From: Acidobacteriota bacterium
Lineage (GTDB): Bacteria; Acidobacteriota; Terriglobia; Terriglobales; Acidobacteriaceae
Assembly (NCBI GenBank): GCA_021780075.1
Contig: JAJXZL010000032.1
Coordinates: 62,001-126,000, forward strand
Direction: 5' to 3'
DNA length: 64,000 nucleotides
Shown: one piece after another, positions 27,703 to 36,074 of the stretch
Layout of the letters: each line of letters opens with the position of its first letter
Numbering within the stretch: the stretch's first letter is position 1
Made by a program: the position numbers and the translations under genes
Notes under the pieces: generated by a model
The model's database searches: none
What the model saw: the letters and a program-made list of their open reading frames with translations, nothing else
Told to the model about the DNA's origin: nothing

Positions 27703-28404
27703 ATGCGGCGAGGCATTGGCGTTGAGGAGTTTGAGCCGGCAGAGGAACGGCGTGACACGGAGCTTACGCTTGGTCCTGTGGGGCTCACGGCTATTGGATT
27801 AGGGCTGGTTTTGCTGTGCGGGCTCTGTTTTGGAATGGGATATTCCGCGGGCCGGCGCAGTCCGGGACAGACCGCAGCGGCCAGCGCACAGCCATTTGCC
27901 GGGCAGCCCATGCCGTCGCCGGCAGGCGGTTCGTTGTCCAAACCGACAGCGGCGAGTGCGGCTTCCACTGCGCATCCTGCGGTTGCGGATATGGAGCAAC
28001 TGACCCAATCGGAGAGCAGCCCGAGTGGAAACGCACTGACCTCCTACGCGCCAACCGGCAATAGCGCAAATCCCGACTCGGGCCAACTGCTTGTGCGGCC
28101 CGCCTTGACGCAGCAGGGTGGAGTGGCTCAGCCCGCGCCAGCAGCGGCGGCGAGCGCACAGGTGCAACCGGCCATGCCCCGGACCGCGGCGCTGATGGTG
28201 CAGGTTGCGTCTCTCTCCCGTGTGGAGGATGCCAAGGTGCTGGTGACAGCGCTGCGCCAGCGCGGCTATGCGGTGATGGCCCGCCGCGAACCCGCGGACA
28301 GCATGATTCACGTGCAGGTTGGCCCGTTTGACAATCGCAAAGATGCCGAAGCGATGTGCCAGAGGCTGCTCGGCGACGGCTACAACGCAATTGTGCAGCC
28401 CTAG
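27703..28404 (+). CDS. SPOR-domain membrane protein
   Basis: 233 residues: cytosolic N-terminus, one helix (about 28-48, with GLGLVLLCGLCFGMGY), a ~100-residue Ala/Pro/Gln/Ser-rich linker and a C-terminal SPOR domain (about 160-233: MVQVASLSRVEDAKVLVTALRQ). SPOR domains bind denuded peptidoglycan at division sites. ATG 27703 follows AGGACGG. The end overlaps the convergent plsC gene by 4 nt. Confidence 0.82.
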   Translation: MRRGIGVEEFEPAEERRDTELTLGPVGLTAIGLGLVLLCGLCFGMGYSAGRRSPGQTAAASAQPFAGQPMPSPAGGSLSKPTAASAASTAHPAVADMEQLTQSESSPSGNALTSYAPTGNSANPDSGQLLVRPALTQQGGVAQPAPAAAASAQVQPAMPRTAALMVQVASLSRVEDAKVLVTALRQRGYAVMARREPADSMIHVQVGPFDNRKDAEAMCQRLLGDGYNAIVQP

Positions 28405-29111
28405 CTTCGCATCCACTCCGGCAGCCCCGAGGCGATTGCTGTGCGTACCGCGGTCATCAATTCTTCGCGAGTGGTAAATTTGCCAGGGTAGACCGGCGGG
28501 TGGAAGATGATGTGCGCTGTCGCGGGCCGGATGCGCAAGCTGCCTTTTGCCATCATGGTCTCAGTACCGTAGATGGAAACGGGGATGCACGGCGCGCCGG
28601 TTTCCATGGCCAGGTAGAACGGGCCTTTCTTGAATGGCAGCATGCGACCGTCGCGCGAGCGCGTGCCCTCAACGAATATGGTAATGTGCAGGCCCTTTTC
28701 CAGCATTCGCCGGGCGGAGCGCACGCTCTCTCTGGCGCTGTCCACACGTCCGTCGCGGTCAACGGGAATGAACTCGCCCAGCTTCAAGCCGTAACCGAGC
28801 ACAGGTATCTTCATGAGCGAGCGCTTGAGGAATGCTGCCGTGCGACCGGGGATCTGCGGAAAGAGCGCTGGCGGGTCAAGGTTGGAGACATGATTGACCA
28901 TGAAGATGCAGGCTGTGTTTGCAGGCACTTGCTCTGCGCCGGCGGCCTGGACGCGAATGCCCCCCATGCGGAACGCTGCGCGCACAATGTACTGCGCGGC
29001 GTTGTAGAGCGGCGTCGCATTGCCAGTAATCATGGCCCAGGGGATGAAGACGAGAGCCGCAGGAATGCTCAGCGCGACGATGGTGGCAAGAATGATGAGC
29101 GATACGATCAT
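28401..29111 (-). CDS. plsC: 1-acyl-sn-glycerol-3-phosphate acyltransferase family (PlsC-like)
   Basis: A 236-residue acyltransferase with an N-terminal helix, the catalytic NHVSNLD (H-x4-D) motif near residue 73, FIPVDRDGR and the substrate-binding FVEGTRS. It would acylate lysophosphatidic acid or a related lysolipid. It is the last gene of a four-gene operon; its start overlaps the mpl stop by ATGA, an odd pairing of lipid and wall genes. Confidence 0.85.
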   Translation of the reverse strand: MIVSLIILATIVALSIPAALVFIPWAMITGNATPLYNAAQYIVRAAFRMGGIRVQAAGAEQVPANTACIFMVNHVSNLDPPALFPQIPGRTAAFLKRSLMKIPVLGYGLKLGEFIPVDRDGRVDSARESVRSARRMLEKGLHITIFVEGTRSRDGRMLPFKKGPFYLAMETGAPCIPVSIYGTETMMAKGSLRIRPATAHIIFHPPVYPGKFTTREELMTAVRTAIASGLPEWMRS

Positions 29112-30556
29112 GAGGTTTGGTTACCGTGGGCCTGGTCTTGCTTGAGACGCGCAGGCAGTTTTTCGTAGATGCCATCGAATCCGCCGTTGGAAAGGATCGC
29201 GACCACATCGCCGGATTGAAGCTGGGGCGCAATGCCTTCGATGATCGATTCCACATCGGGGAGTAGTCTGGCCAGAGTGCCGTGTTCATTGAGCGCGTGC
29301 ACGACGTCCTCTGGGTGGAGCCGCTCGGCGTCGGGGATGCGCTGCTGCTGATAAACGCCGGCAAGGATGACGCGGTCGGCGAGCCGCAGGCTCTGAACCA
29401 GTTCGTCTTCCAGCACCTTGCGGCGCAGCGTGTTTGAGCGCGGCTCCAGCACCGCCCACAGACGCGATTGCGGATAGACCGCGCGGAGTGCGCGCAGCGT
29501 TTCACGGATGGCCGTGGGGTGGTGTGCGAAGTCGTCAATGACAGTGATGCCGCCGATTTGCGCACGGACTTCAAGACGTCGTTTCACGCTCTTGAAGCTG
29601 GCGAGGGCCGCCTGGATTGCTTCCCTGGGGATGCCTTGACTGGTGGCCAGTGCAGCAGCGGCGGTAGCGTTCAGCGCGTTGTGCTCGCCGGCGAGATGCA
29701 TTTCCAACTCGGCCCACAGCGCGCCTTCGCGCCAGAGCTCCCAGCGGGTCATGCCGTCCTGATGGTGCAGATTTCTGATTTGCCATTGAGCTTCAGCGTT
29801 GAATCCGTAGCGCTCCACGCGGCAGAATGCGTGCGCCACACATTCGGTGACGTTGGCGCTGCCGTCGTAGGCAACAATGACGCCGCGCCGCGGCACCAGG
29901 TTCACGAGCCGCTTGAAGGCGGTCTTGACGGCATCGAGATCGGTGTAGATGTCAGCGTGGTCGAACTCCACGTGCGTCAGAATTAACGCGTCGGGAAAGT
30001 AGTGCAGGAACTTGGGGCCCTTGTCGAAGAAGGCTGTATCGTACTCGTCGCCTTCGACGATGAAGGTGCGTGTGGGGCGAAGCTGAAAGCTGGAGCCAAA
30101 ATTCTCTGCCACGCCACCGATGAGGAATGAAGGCTCCAGCGCGGGATTTTGGCGTGCGGCAACCTGGTAAATCCACGAGAGCATGCTGGTGGTGGTGGTT
30201 TTGCCGTGGGTGCCTGCCACCACGAGCGATTCGCGGCCCATGAGGAATTCCTCGCGCAAGAGAGCTGCCATGGATGTGAACGGGATGCGTTCGTCGAGGA
30301 TGCGCTCCACTTCAGGATTGCCGCGCGAGAGCGCATTGCCGATGACAACCAGGTCCGGTGTGGGGTCGAGATTGGCTGCGGCATAGGGTTCGAGCACGGG
30401 AATGCTGAGCGAGCGCAGCAGATCGCTCATAGGCGGATACGCGGCTTTGTCTGAACCCGTGATGCGGTGTCCCTGCAATTGCAACAATCCGGCGAGCGAG
30501 GCCATGGCCGTGCCGCAGATGCCGCTCAAATGAATGTGACGCGGCATGGGAGTCAT
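29108..30556 (-). CDS. mpl: UDP-MurNAc : L-Ala-gamma-D-Glu-meso-DAP ligase
   Basis: A 482-residue Mur-ligase. It starts RHIHLSGICGTAMASLAGLL (Mpl-type, compared with the GIGGxGMS of MurC) and has the ATP loop GTHGKTTTTSML near 115, NLVPRRG and a C-terminal domain ending in NGGFDGIYEKL, a motif seen in Mpl. Mpl reattaches recovered tripeptide to UDP-MurNAc in cell-wall recycling. Start and stop overlap neighbours by 4 nt each. The LD-carboxypeptidase upstream would supply the tripeptide. Confidence 0.88.
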   Translation of the reverse strand: MTPMPRHIHLSGICGTAMASLAGLLQLQGHRITGSDKAAYPPMSDLLRSLSIPVLEPYAAANLDPTPDLVVIGNALSRGNPEVERILDERIPFTSMAALLREEFLMGRESLVVAGTHGKTTTTSMLSWIYQVAARQNPALEPSFLIGGVAENFGSSFQLRPTRTFIVEGDEYDTAFFDKGPKFLHYFPDALILTHVEFDHADIYTDLDAVKTAFKRLVNLVPRRGVIVAYDGSANVTECVAHAFCRVERYGFNAEAQWQIRNLHHQDGMTRWELWREGALWAELEMHLAGEHNALNATAAAALATSQGIPREAIQAALASFKSVKRRLEVRAQIGGITVIDDFAHHPTAIRETLRALRAVYPQSRLWAVLEPRSNTLRRKVLEDELVQSLRLADRVILAGVYQQQRIPDAERLHPEDVVHALNEHGTLARLLPDVESIIEGIAPQLQSGDVVAILSNGGFDGIYEKLPARLKQDQAHGNQTS

Positions 30557-31503
30557 CGTGTCACCGCCGGTTCGAGCAAGTGCAAATGCGCATCTTTGGC
30601 GACGTGCAACTCAGCCTTCACACCGAAGGTCAGCGTGACGTTGCCGCGCGAGACGTGGCCGCTGCGCAGGCCAATGGCAATGGGAATGTCGATGTCTTTG
30701 AATACGTGCATGAGAACATCTTCCAGCAAATGGGGCGGTGCACCGGGCGAGACGCAATCGAGCATTTCGCCAAAGACGATGCCGCGCACGCCTTCGAGCT
30801 TGCCTGCATGGCGCAACTGCCACAGCATGCGGTCAATCTGATAGGGTTTGGCGCCGGTGTCTTCAAGGAATAGAAGCTTGCCTTCGGTTTGCGGCTCCCA
30901 TGGCGTGCTCAGCAGCGAGACGAGAATGCTGAGGCATCCGCCGTAGATGGTGCCGCGCGCAGTGCCGGGCTTGAGCGTGCGCAGTCCTTCGGCCGCGCCC
31001 ACGCTGTAGAGATTGCCAGCCAGCGCCGCCTGAAGGCTGGCCAGATGCACGCCGTCGTCGCGAGAAAAATCCGCCGCGACCATCGGGCCGTGAAATGCGG
31101 GCAGGCCAAGCTTGTCAAGCAGGTGCAACTGGATGCCGGTGAGATCGCTGTAGGCGAAGAAGGGCTTGGGATGCTGCTTGATGAGCGCGAGGTCAATTCC
31201 GTCGAGCAGATAATTTGATCCGTAGCCGCCGCGCATGCAGGCTGCGATGCTGGTGTCTGGTTCGGCAAACGCCGCATGCAGATCGGCCAATCTCTGCTCG
31301 GGCGTGCCCGCAAAAAAGAGTGGGCCGCGATGCTGCGTATGTTTGCCGAGATGGGGCGTGTAGCCCAGTGCGCGCAGCCGCTCCAAGCCCCGCACGACGC
31401 GCTCGGGAGAAGCGAAGGAGGCAGGCGCAATCACGCTGATGCCGGCTGCGGGCGTGACGAGGTGGGGTTTCAACAGCGGCCTGGGAGTGTGGGTTGCGGT
31501 CAT
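30553..31503 (-). CDS. ldcA: LD-carboxypeptidase, S66 family
   Basis: A 316-residue S66 peptidase. The nucleophile Ser lies in MRGGYGSNYLLDGID, the acidic residue in LFLEDTGAKPYQIDRML and the His in GLRSGHVSRGN. The family removes the terminal D-Ala from tetrapeptides during peptidoglycan turnover, giving the tripeptide used by Mpl. I chose ATG 31503, which overlaps the dapF-like stop as ATGA; ATG 31512 is also in frame. No signal peptide, so cytosolic. Confidence 0.87.
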   Translation of the reverse strand: MTATHTPRPLLKPHLVTPAAGISVIAPASFASPERVVRGLERLRALGYTPHLGKHTQHRGPLFFAGTPEQRLADLHAAFAEPDTSIAACMRGGYGSNYLLDGIDLALIKQHPKPFFAYSDLTGIQLHLLDKLGLPAFHGPMVAADFSRDDGVHLASLQAALAGNLYSVGAAEGLRTLKPGTARGTIYGGCLSILVSLLSTPWEPQTEGKLLFLEDTGAKPYQIDRMLWQLRHAGKLEGVRGIVFGEMLDCVSPGAPPHLLEDVLMHVFKDIDIPIAIGLRSGHVSRGNVTLTFGVKAELHVAKDAHLHLLEPAVTR

Positions 31504-32324
31504 TTGTGCCACGCCTCGCCGCGCGCGATGAGAGACGCTGGACCGGTGAGCATCAATTCATTGCCGGAGCCGCTCCATGCGATGGTTTGCGGGCCGCCCG
31601 GGGCCACGACGCGCAAGGGCGATGCGCAGCCGTGGAATGCGATGGCTGCCGTGGCCGAGGCGGAACTGCCCGTGCCGGACGAAGTTGTTGGTCCGACGCC
31701 GCGCTCAAAAATGCGAATCTCGATTTCGCTTTTGTTCACGATGCGCACAAATTCGACGTTGGTCTGGTGCGGAAAATCGGGATGCACGCAAATCTCCGCG
31801 CCGATGGCCTGCCAGCGGTGATTTTGAACAACGAAATCCGGGTTGTCCACCACGACGACGAAGTGCGGGTTGCCGGTGGAGATTTCTGCGCCGGCGACCT
31901 CAATACCGTTGGCCAGCCTGACCGTTTTCAATGCGATGGTGGGAACGCCCATGCCCGTGGTGACATCGACGGAGTAGCCATCGGCTGCGTCCACTGCATT
32001 CACGAGGCACACGCGCAGGCCGGCATCGGTCTCGATGCGCAATTCATCGCCGGGCTGCGCGTTGAGAGAAGCGGCCATCCATGCGGCGACGCAGCGCGTG
32101 CCGTTGCCACTGATTTCAGCGATGGAGCCGTCAGCGTTATGGAGACGGATGCGACCGGAGGCGGCTCCGGTCCAGGCGAAGAACTCGATGCCGTCCGCGC
32201 CGATGCCTGTGTTGCGCGCGCAAAGGCGGCGCGTTAAATCTGTCCAGTCGAAGCCAGCCGCTGCGTCTTCCGTGACGATGAGGAAGTCATTGCCGCAGGC
32301 GTGGGCTTTGGTGAAGGGAATCAA
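31500..32324 (-). CDS. Diaminopimelate epimerase-like protein, both catalytic Cys replaced by Ser
   Basis: A 274-residue protein of full DapF length and fold: N-terminal KAHACGNDFLIV, HNADGSIAEISGNGTRC, STGNPHFVVVV and FERGVGPTTSSGTGSS. In DapF the two catalytic cysteines sit in QCGNG and ACGTG. Here they are Ser72 (codon AGT) and Ser216 (codon TCC). Both were read from the DNA and neither needs a frameshift. A normal two-thiol epimerase mechanism is therefore not possible. It is the first gene of the ldcA-mpl-plsC operon, so a role in wall-peptide recycling is likely. Confidence 0.8.
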   Translation of the reverse strand: MIPFTKAHACGNDFLIVTEDAAAGFDWTDLTRRLCARNTGIGADGIEFFAWTGAASGRIRLHNADGSIAEISGNGTRCVAAWMAASLNAQPGDELRIETDAGLRVCLVNAVDAADGYSVDVTTGMGVPTIALKTVRLANGIEVAGAEISTGNPHFVVVVDNPDFVVQNHRWQAIGAEICVHPDFPHQTNVEFVRIVNKSEIEIRIFERGVGPTTSSGTGSSASATAAIAFHGCASPLRVVAPGGPQTIAWSGSGNELMLTGPASLIARGEAWHK

Positions 32325-32504
32325 TCTTCCTCCGGAATGTGGATGGTGAAAAACATTTGCATGACTTCACAATCAGCGTGTGAGAAACCACCTGGCCGCC
32401 TGGCTCATTGCGTCGAGCGCCACGAAGTGCTGTGACCATTTGAAATCAAAAGGTTGGGCGACTGTGCGGGTGGTGCGGTCATTGTGGTTCCTTGCCCGAT
32501 GCTA

Positions 32505-34121
32505 TCACCGCGCAGGCGTTTTGTTGAGAGCCGGGGTATTGGAGACGTAAACGGTGGCCGAGGGCTGGCCGGGAGCGGTGAAGCGCTGCACGACGGTGAG
32601 TCCGCCGGGGTGTGCATGCACGGCACGGTCGATTTCGTCGCCGTCGAAGGCGAGCACGATGGCTGCATGCGCGGAGGGCGCTTGCAGCGCGGCTTGATAG
32701 AACTGCTTGTCGCTTTCGTTGAGAGTCTGCCGCAGCGGAATTCCAGTGAGCGTGACGAGTTGCGGATAGACAGACGTCTGCATGAGAACGATACCGCCGG
32801 GGCGCGTGGCGAGGAGAGCGCGCAGGACGGGTGGAATCTGCTGTTCGAGGGACTGGCGAGCGTCGATATTTTTTGTACCTTCGACGTAGGTGAGTGGGCG
32901 CTCACGCACGATTGCATATGCGTTGAGGGCGAGGACCGCGAAGAGGAGCGCTGCGGTGTAGCGTGTCCAACGGGGCTTGAACTCGCGCACCGCCGCGAGT
33001 GCGAACTGCGCTGTAAAGCCCAGGCTTAGCGCAAAGGCAGGCAATAATTCCATGCCGTAGCGCGTGTTGTACCAGGAGTGGGGCCACCAGACAGGGATGA
33101 AGATGGGCACGGACCCATAGGCAATCGAATAGGCGTAGAAGGGAACCGGCAGCCACAGCAGAAGGGCCCAGAGGGCGGCGCGGCTGCGAGCAGTGAGCCA
33201 GGCGCACACTGTGCCGAGCAGACTCATCACCAGGAGCGTGTTGCCCCACGCCATAGCGGCTGCGTCCAACTCCGCGGTCTTTACAAAGAACAGCAGCGAG
33301 ACCCAGGGATTGTGCCAGCCGGGATGCGGCGGCCCGCTTCCGACGGCCGTACGCAGTTCGATTGCTTTGGCCGAGTAGGGCCCGCGTGCAAAGTCGAGCC
33401 AGTCACCAAACGCGGCGGCGTTATAGATAAACCACGCCAGCGGCGCAGCAACAACAAGTGCGCTTGCCAGCCAGAACGTGCGTGAGCGCAACTGGCCGCG
33501 GCGAAGCAGCACGAGGCCGATGCCCGTCCAGGCCAGCAGCGCAAGAATCCAGCCGTCATAGCGGGTGAAGACGGCTGCCACGAGAACCGCCGCGATGAGC
33601 CAGAGCAGCCGCATGGCCTGCGGCGCCTGTGCATGGATGGCCTCACGCCACTGGACCAGCAACGCCACTGCCCAGATCAACTCGCAGAGAAATAGCGGCT
33701 CGGTCATGGCGGTGGTTTGCAGGTAGAGCAGGTTGGGATTTGTGGCGAAGAAGACCAGCGCGATAGCCGCTGCGGGCGGACGGAGCCAATGGCGAGCGAG
33801 GTGGTAGACGCCTGCGCAGCCTGCCAGGTAGGCAAGCGCGGAGGGAATCATGCCCGCGATACCATTTGCCCACCAACTGTAGACCGCGACAAAGGGAACG
33901 AGGAGCAGATGCGGCAGGGGCAGCCATACAGAGCCCAGTTGCGTAATGCCGGGGCGGTGGGAGTCAAAGATGCGGCGTGCGATGTGCAGGTGAGCCACGG
34001 CGTCGCCATAGTTGAGCATGGCGTCGTGCTGCCAACTCCACAGTGTCGCCGCGGCAGAGAGAGCCGCGCAAGAGGCCAGCACTGCCAGCCCCTCGGCGCG
34101 GCGAACGGGTTGCTCAGTCAA
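32505..34121 (-). CDS. GT-C fold multipass membrane protein (putative glycosyltransferase)
   Basis: 538 residues with about 11 hydrophobic helices. The first periplasmic loop has NYGDAVAHLHIARRIFDS, with an acidic residue and His pair placed as in GT-C enzymes, and TAMTEPLFL later. The soluble C-terminal domain (about 420-538) has no recognised motif. The donor is probably a polyprenyl-phosphate sugar. The start is TTG and overlaps the end of the PfkB gene by 8 nt, so the two are co-translated. Confidence 0.65.
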   Translation of the reverse strand: MTEQPVRRAEGLAVLASCAALSAAATLWSWQHDAMLNYGDAVAHLHIARRIFDSHRPGITQLGSVWLPLPHLLLVPFVAVYSWWANGIAGMIPSALAYLAGCAGVYHLARHWLRPPAAAIALVFFATNPNLLYLQTTAMTEPLFLCELIWAVALLVQWREAIHAQAPQAMRLLWLIAAVLVAAVFTRYDGWILALLAWTGIGLVLLRRGQLRSRTFWLASALVVAAPLAWFIYNAAAFGDWLDFARGPYSAKAIELRTAVGSGPPHPGWHNPWVSLLFFVKTAELDAAAMAWGNTLLVMSLLGTVCAWLTARSRAALWALLLWLPVPFYAYSIAYGSVPIFIPVWWPHSWYNTRYGMELLPAFALSLGFTAQFALAAVREFKPRWTRYTAALLFAVLALNAYAIVRERPLTYVEGTKNIDARQSLEQQIPPVLRALLATRPGGIVLMQTSVYPQLVTLTGIPLRQTLNESDKQFYQAALQAPSAHAAIVLAFDGDEIDRAVHAHPGGLTVVQRFTAPGQPSATVYVSNTPALNKTPAR

Positions 34122-35034
34122 GGTGGGTCAACTCGCGGAATTGGGCGAAGCGGCTGTCAATCTCCTCGCGCGAGAGTTGCTGCAGCCGCTCAGTGCCGAA
34201 GCGCTCCACGGCGAAGGAGCCCATGACGCTACCGTAAAACATGGCGCGCCGAAAAGTGGCGGGCGTGAGCACGGGCTGCGAGGCGAGATAGCCAAAGAAT
34301 CCGCCGGCAAAGCTGTCGCCTGCGCCGGTGGGGTCGATGACTTCTTCAAGCGGGAGCGCGGGTGCGCGGAAGGTTTTCGCTCCGGCTTCGTGATCGGCTT
34401 TGTGGAAGACGGTGGCGCCGTATTCGCCATGCTTGACGACGAGCATGCGCGGCCCCATGTCGAGGACCATGCGTGCGGCCTTGACGAGGTTGCTGTTGCC
34501 GGCCAGCATGCGGGTTTCGGTGTCATTGATGAGCAGCACATCGAGTCCCTTGAGCACTTCAAGCAGCGAGGCGCGATGGTCCTTGATCCAGTAATTCATG
34601 GTGTCACCGGCAACAAGACGTGCCTGCGGCATGGACTCGCGCACGCGGCGCTGCAGCACCGGATCGATGTTCGCCAGAAACAGAAATTCGGAGTCGCGAT
34701 ACGCGTCGGGAATCTTGGGTTCAAAGGCTCCAAAGACGTTCAGTTCGGTGGCATGAGTTTTAGCTTCGTTCAGGTTGTCGAGATACGAACCTTCCCAGAA
34801 GAAGCTCTTGCCCGAAGCCCGCTCGATGCCTTGCATGTCAATGCCGCGGGAGGCAAAGGCTTTCTCCTCGCGGGCACCGAAGTCTTCTCCCACGACGGCG
34901 ATGACGCGCACATCGGTGAAGTAGCTGGCAGCGAGCGCGAAGTAAGTTGCCGCGCCGCCCAGGCAGCGCTCGCGACGGCCTGCGGGTGTTTCAATTGAAT
35001 CGAATGCGACGCTGCCGACTACAGTAATTGCCAT
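34114..35034 (-). CDS. PfkB-family (ribokinase-like) carbohydrate/nucleoside kinase
   Basis: A 306-residue kinase with the N-terminal glycine segment CLGGAATYFALAAS and the C-terminal signature DPTGAGDSFAGGFFG, which holds the catalytic Asp and anion hole. The substrate is not clear from sequence. It sits 46 nt downstream of mtnP, so a product of methylthioadenosine or nucleoside salvage is plausible. Adenosine kinase is one option, but the fold is shared by many sugar kinases. Confidence 0.8.
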   Translation of the reverse strand: MAITVVGSVAFDSIETPAGRRERCLGGAATYFALAASYFTDVRVIAVVGEDFGAREEKAFASRGIDMQGIERASGKSFFWEGSYLDNLNEAKTHATELNVFGAFEPKIPDAYRDSEFLFLANIDPVLQRRVRESMPQARLVAGDTMNYWIKDHRASLLEVLKGLDVLLINDTETRMLAGNSNLVKAARMVLDMGPRMLVVKHGEYGATVFHKADHEAGAKTFRAPALPLEEVIDPTGAGDSFAGGFFGYLASQPVLTPATFRRAMFYGSVMGSFAVERFGTERLQQLSREEIDSRFAQFRELTHLD

Positions 35035-35080
35035 GTATCTTTCTCCGTAACTCGAACTTATTTACCTTGCGGCGGATATG

Positions 35081-35947
35081 TTATCTGTCCAGATATTTTC
35101 CGAAGAGCAGCTTGAGCTTATCCCTGGTTGCGGCCGGAATTGCATCCGGCTGGGTGAGCACGGCGTAGCGGGCCGCCGAGGCGCAGGCGCAGGTGCGCGC
35201 AATGGGCATGGCGGCAACGGCAGCCTTGACGACGAGGGCAGCGTTCTCAGCATTCTTGTGCAGTACGGCCACGATCTCTTCGATGGTGACGGCGTCATGG
35301 CCTTCGCGCCAGCAATCGTAGTCGGTGACCATGGCGACGGTGGCGTAGCAAATTTCGGCTTCGCGAGCCAGCTTGGCCTCCTGCAGGTTGGTCATGCCGA
35401 TGACGTCGGCTCCCCAACTGCGGTAGAGGTTCGACTCGGCCTTGGTGGAGAATTGAGGACCCTCCATGCAGACGTATGTACCGCCCAGCTTGCCCACAAC
35501 GCCCACGGCGGCACATGCTTTGGCCGCAGCGTTGGCCACTGTAGCGCAAACGGGATCGCCAAAGGCCACATGGCCGACGATGCCATCGCCAAAAAAAGTA
35601 GAGATGCGATGGAATGTGCGGTCGATGAATTGGTCCGGGATCACGAAGTCGGTGGGCTTGTGCTCCTCTTTGAGGGAGCCCACGGCTGAAGCGGACAGGA
35701 TGCGCTCCACGCCCAGCTTTTTGAATGCGTAGATATTCGCGCGGAAGTTCAACTCGGAGGGCAGGATGCGATGGCCGCGCCCATGCCGCGCCAGAAAAGC
35801 GACCTTGCGGCCCTCCAGCTCACCCAGTACAAACGCGTCAGAGGGTTCGCCGAAGGGCGTTTCCACGCGTTCTTCGTGCACATTTCTGAATCCGGGCATG
35901 GAATAAAGTCCACTGCCGCCGATGATGCCAATTTCTGCCTGAGCCAA
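35081..35947 (-). CDS. mtnP: S-methyl-5'-thioadenosine phosphorylase
   Basis: A 288-residue phosphorylase of the MTAP/PNP family: [12 protein letters not shown] (phosphate site), [22 protein letters not shown], the strand [12 protein letters not shown] and [11 protein letters not shown] near residue 215. It splits methylthioadenosine to adenine and methylthioribose-1-phosphate in polyamine-linked salvage. AAAGGAG (35951-35957) lies just before the TTG at 35947; the longer ATG start at 35974 would put this ribosome site inside the gene. pfkB follows. Confidence 0.88.
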   Translation of the reverse strand: MAQAEIGIIGGSGLYSMPGFRNVHEERVETPFGEPSDAFVLGELEGRKVAFLARHGRGHRILPSELNFRANIYAFKKLGVERILSASAVGSLKEEHKPTDFVIPDQFIDRTFHRISTFFGDGIVGHVAFGDPVCATVANAAAKACAAVGVVGKLGGTYVCMEGPQFSTKAESNLYRSWGADVIGMTNLQEAKLAREAEICYATVAMVTDYDCWREGHDAVTIEEIVAVLHKNAENAALVVKAAVAAMPIARTCACASAARYAVLTQPDAIPAATRDKLKLLFGKYLDR

Positions 35948-36074
35948 GGCCTGCTCCTTTGCGCCGAGCCTCATTTTCGGCCCGTGCGTCTACCTACAGC
36001 AAACACTTCAGTATAAAGGCAGGGCGGCTAGCGGAACGCGGCGCGCGTGGCATCGGCCTCTGACGTGCTTGTTC

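Noticed and set aside
30149..30454. Plus-strand frame opposite mpl
   Set aside because: It is fully antisense to mpl and shows no family features.
32439..32450. Palindrome TTTGAAATCAAA upstream of the dapF-like gene, considered as an FNR/CRP-type site
   Set aside because: The spacing does not match FNR or CRP sites, it is only 12 bp and no second copy was seen.
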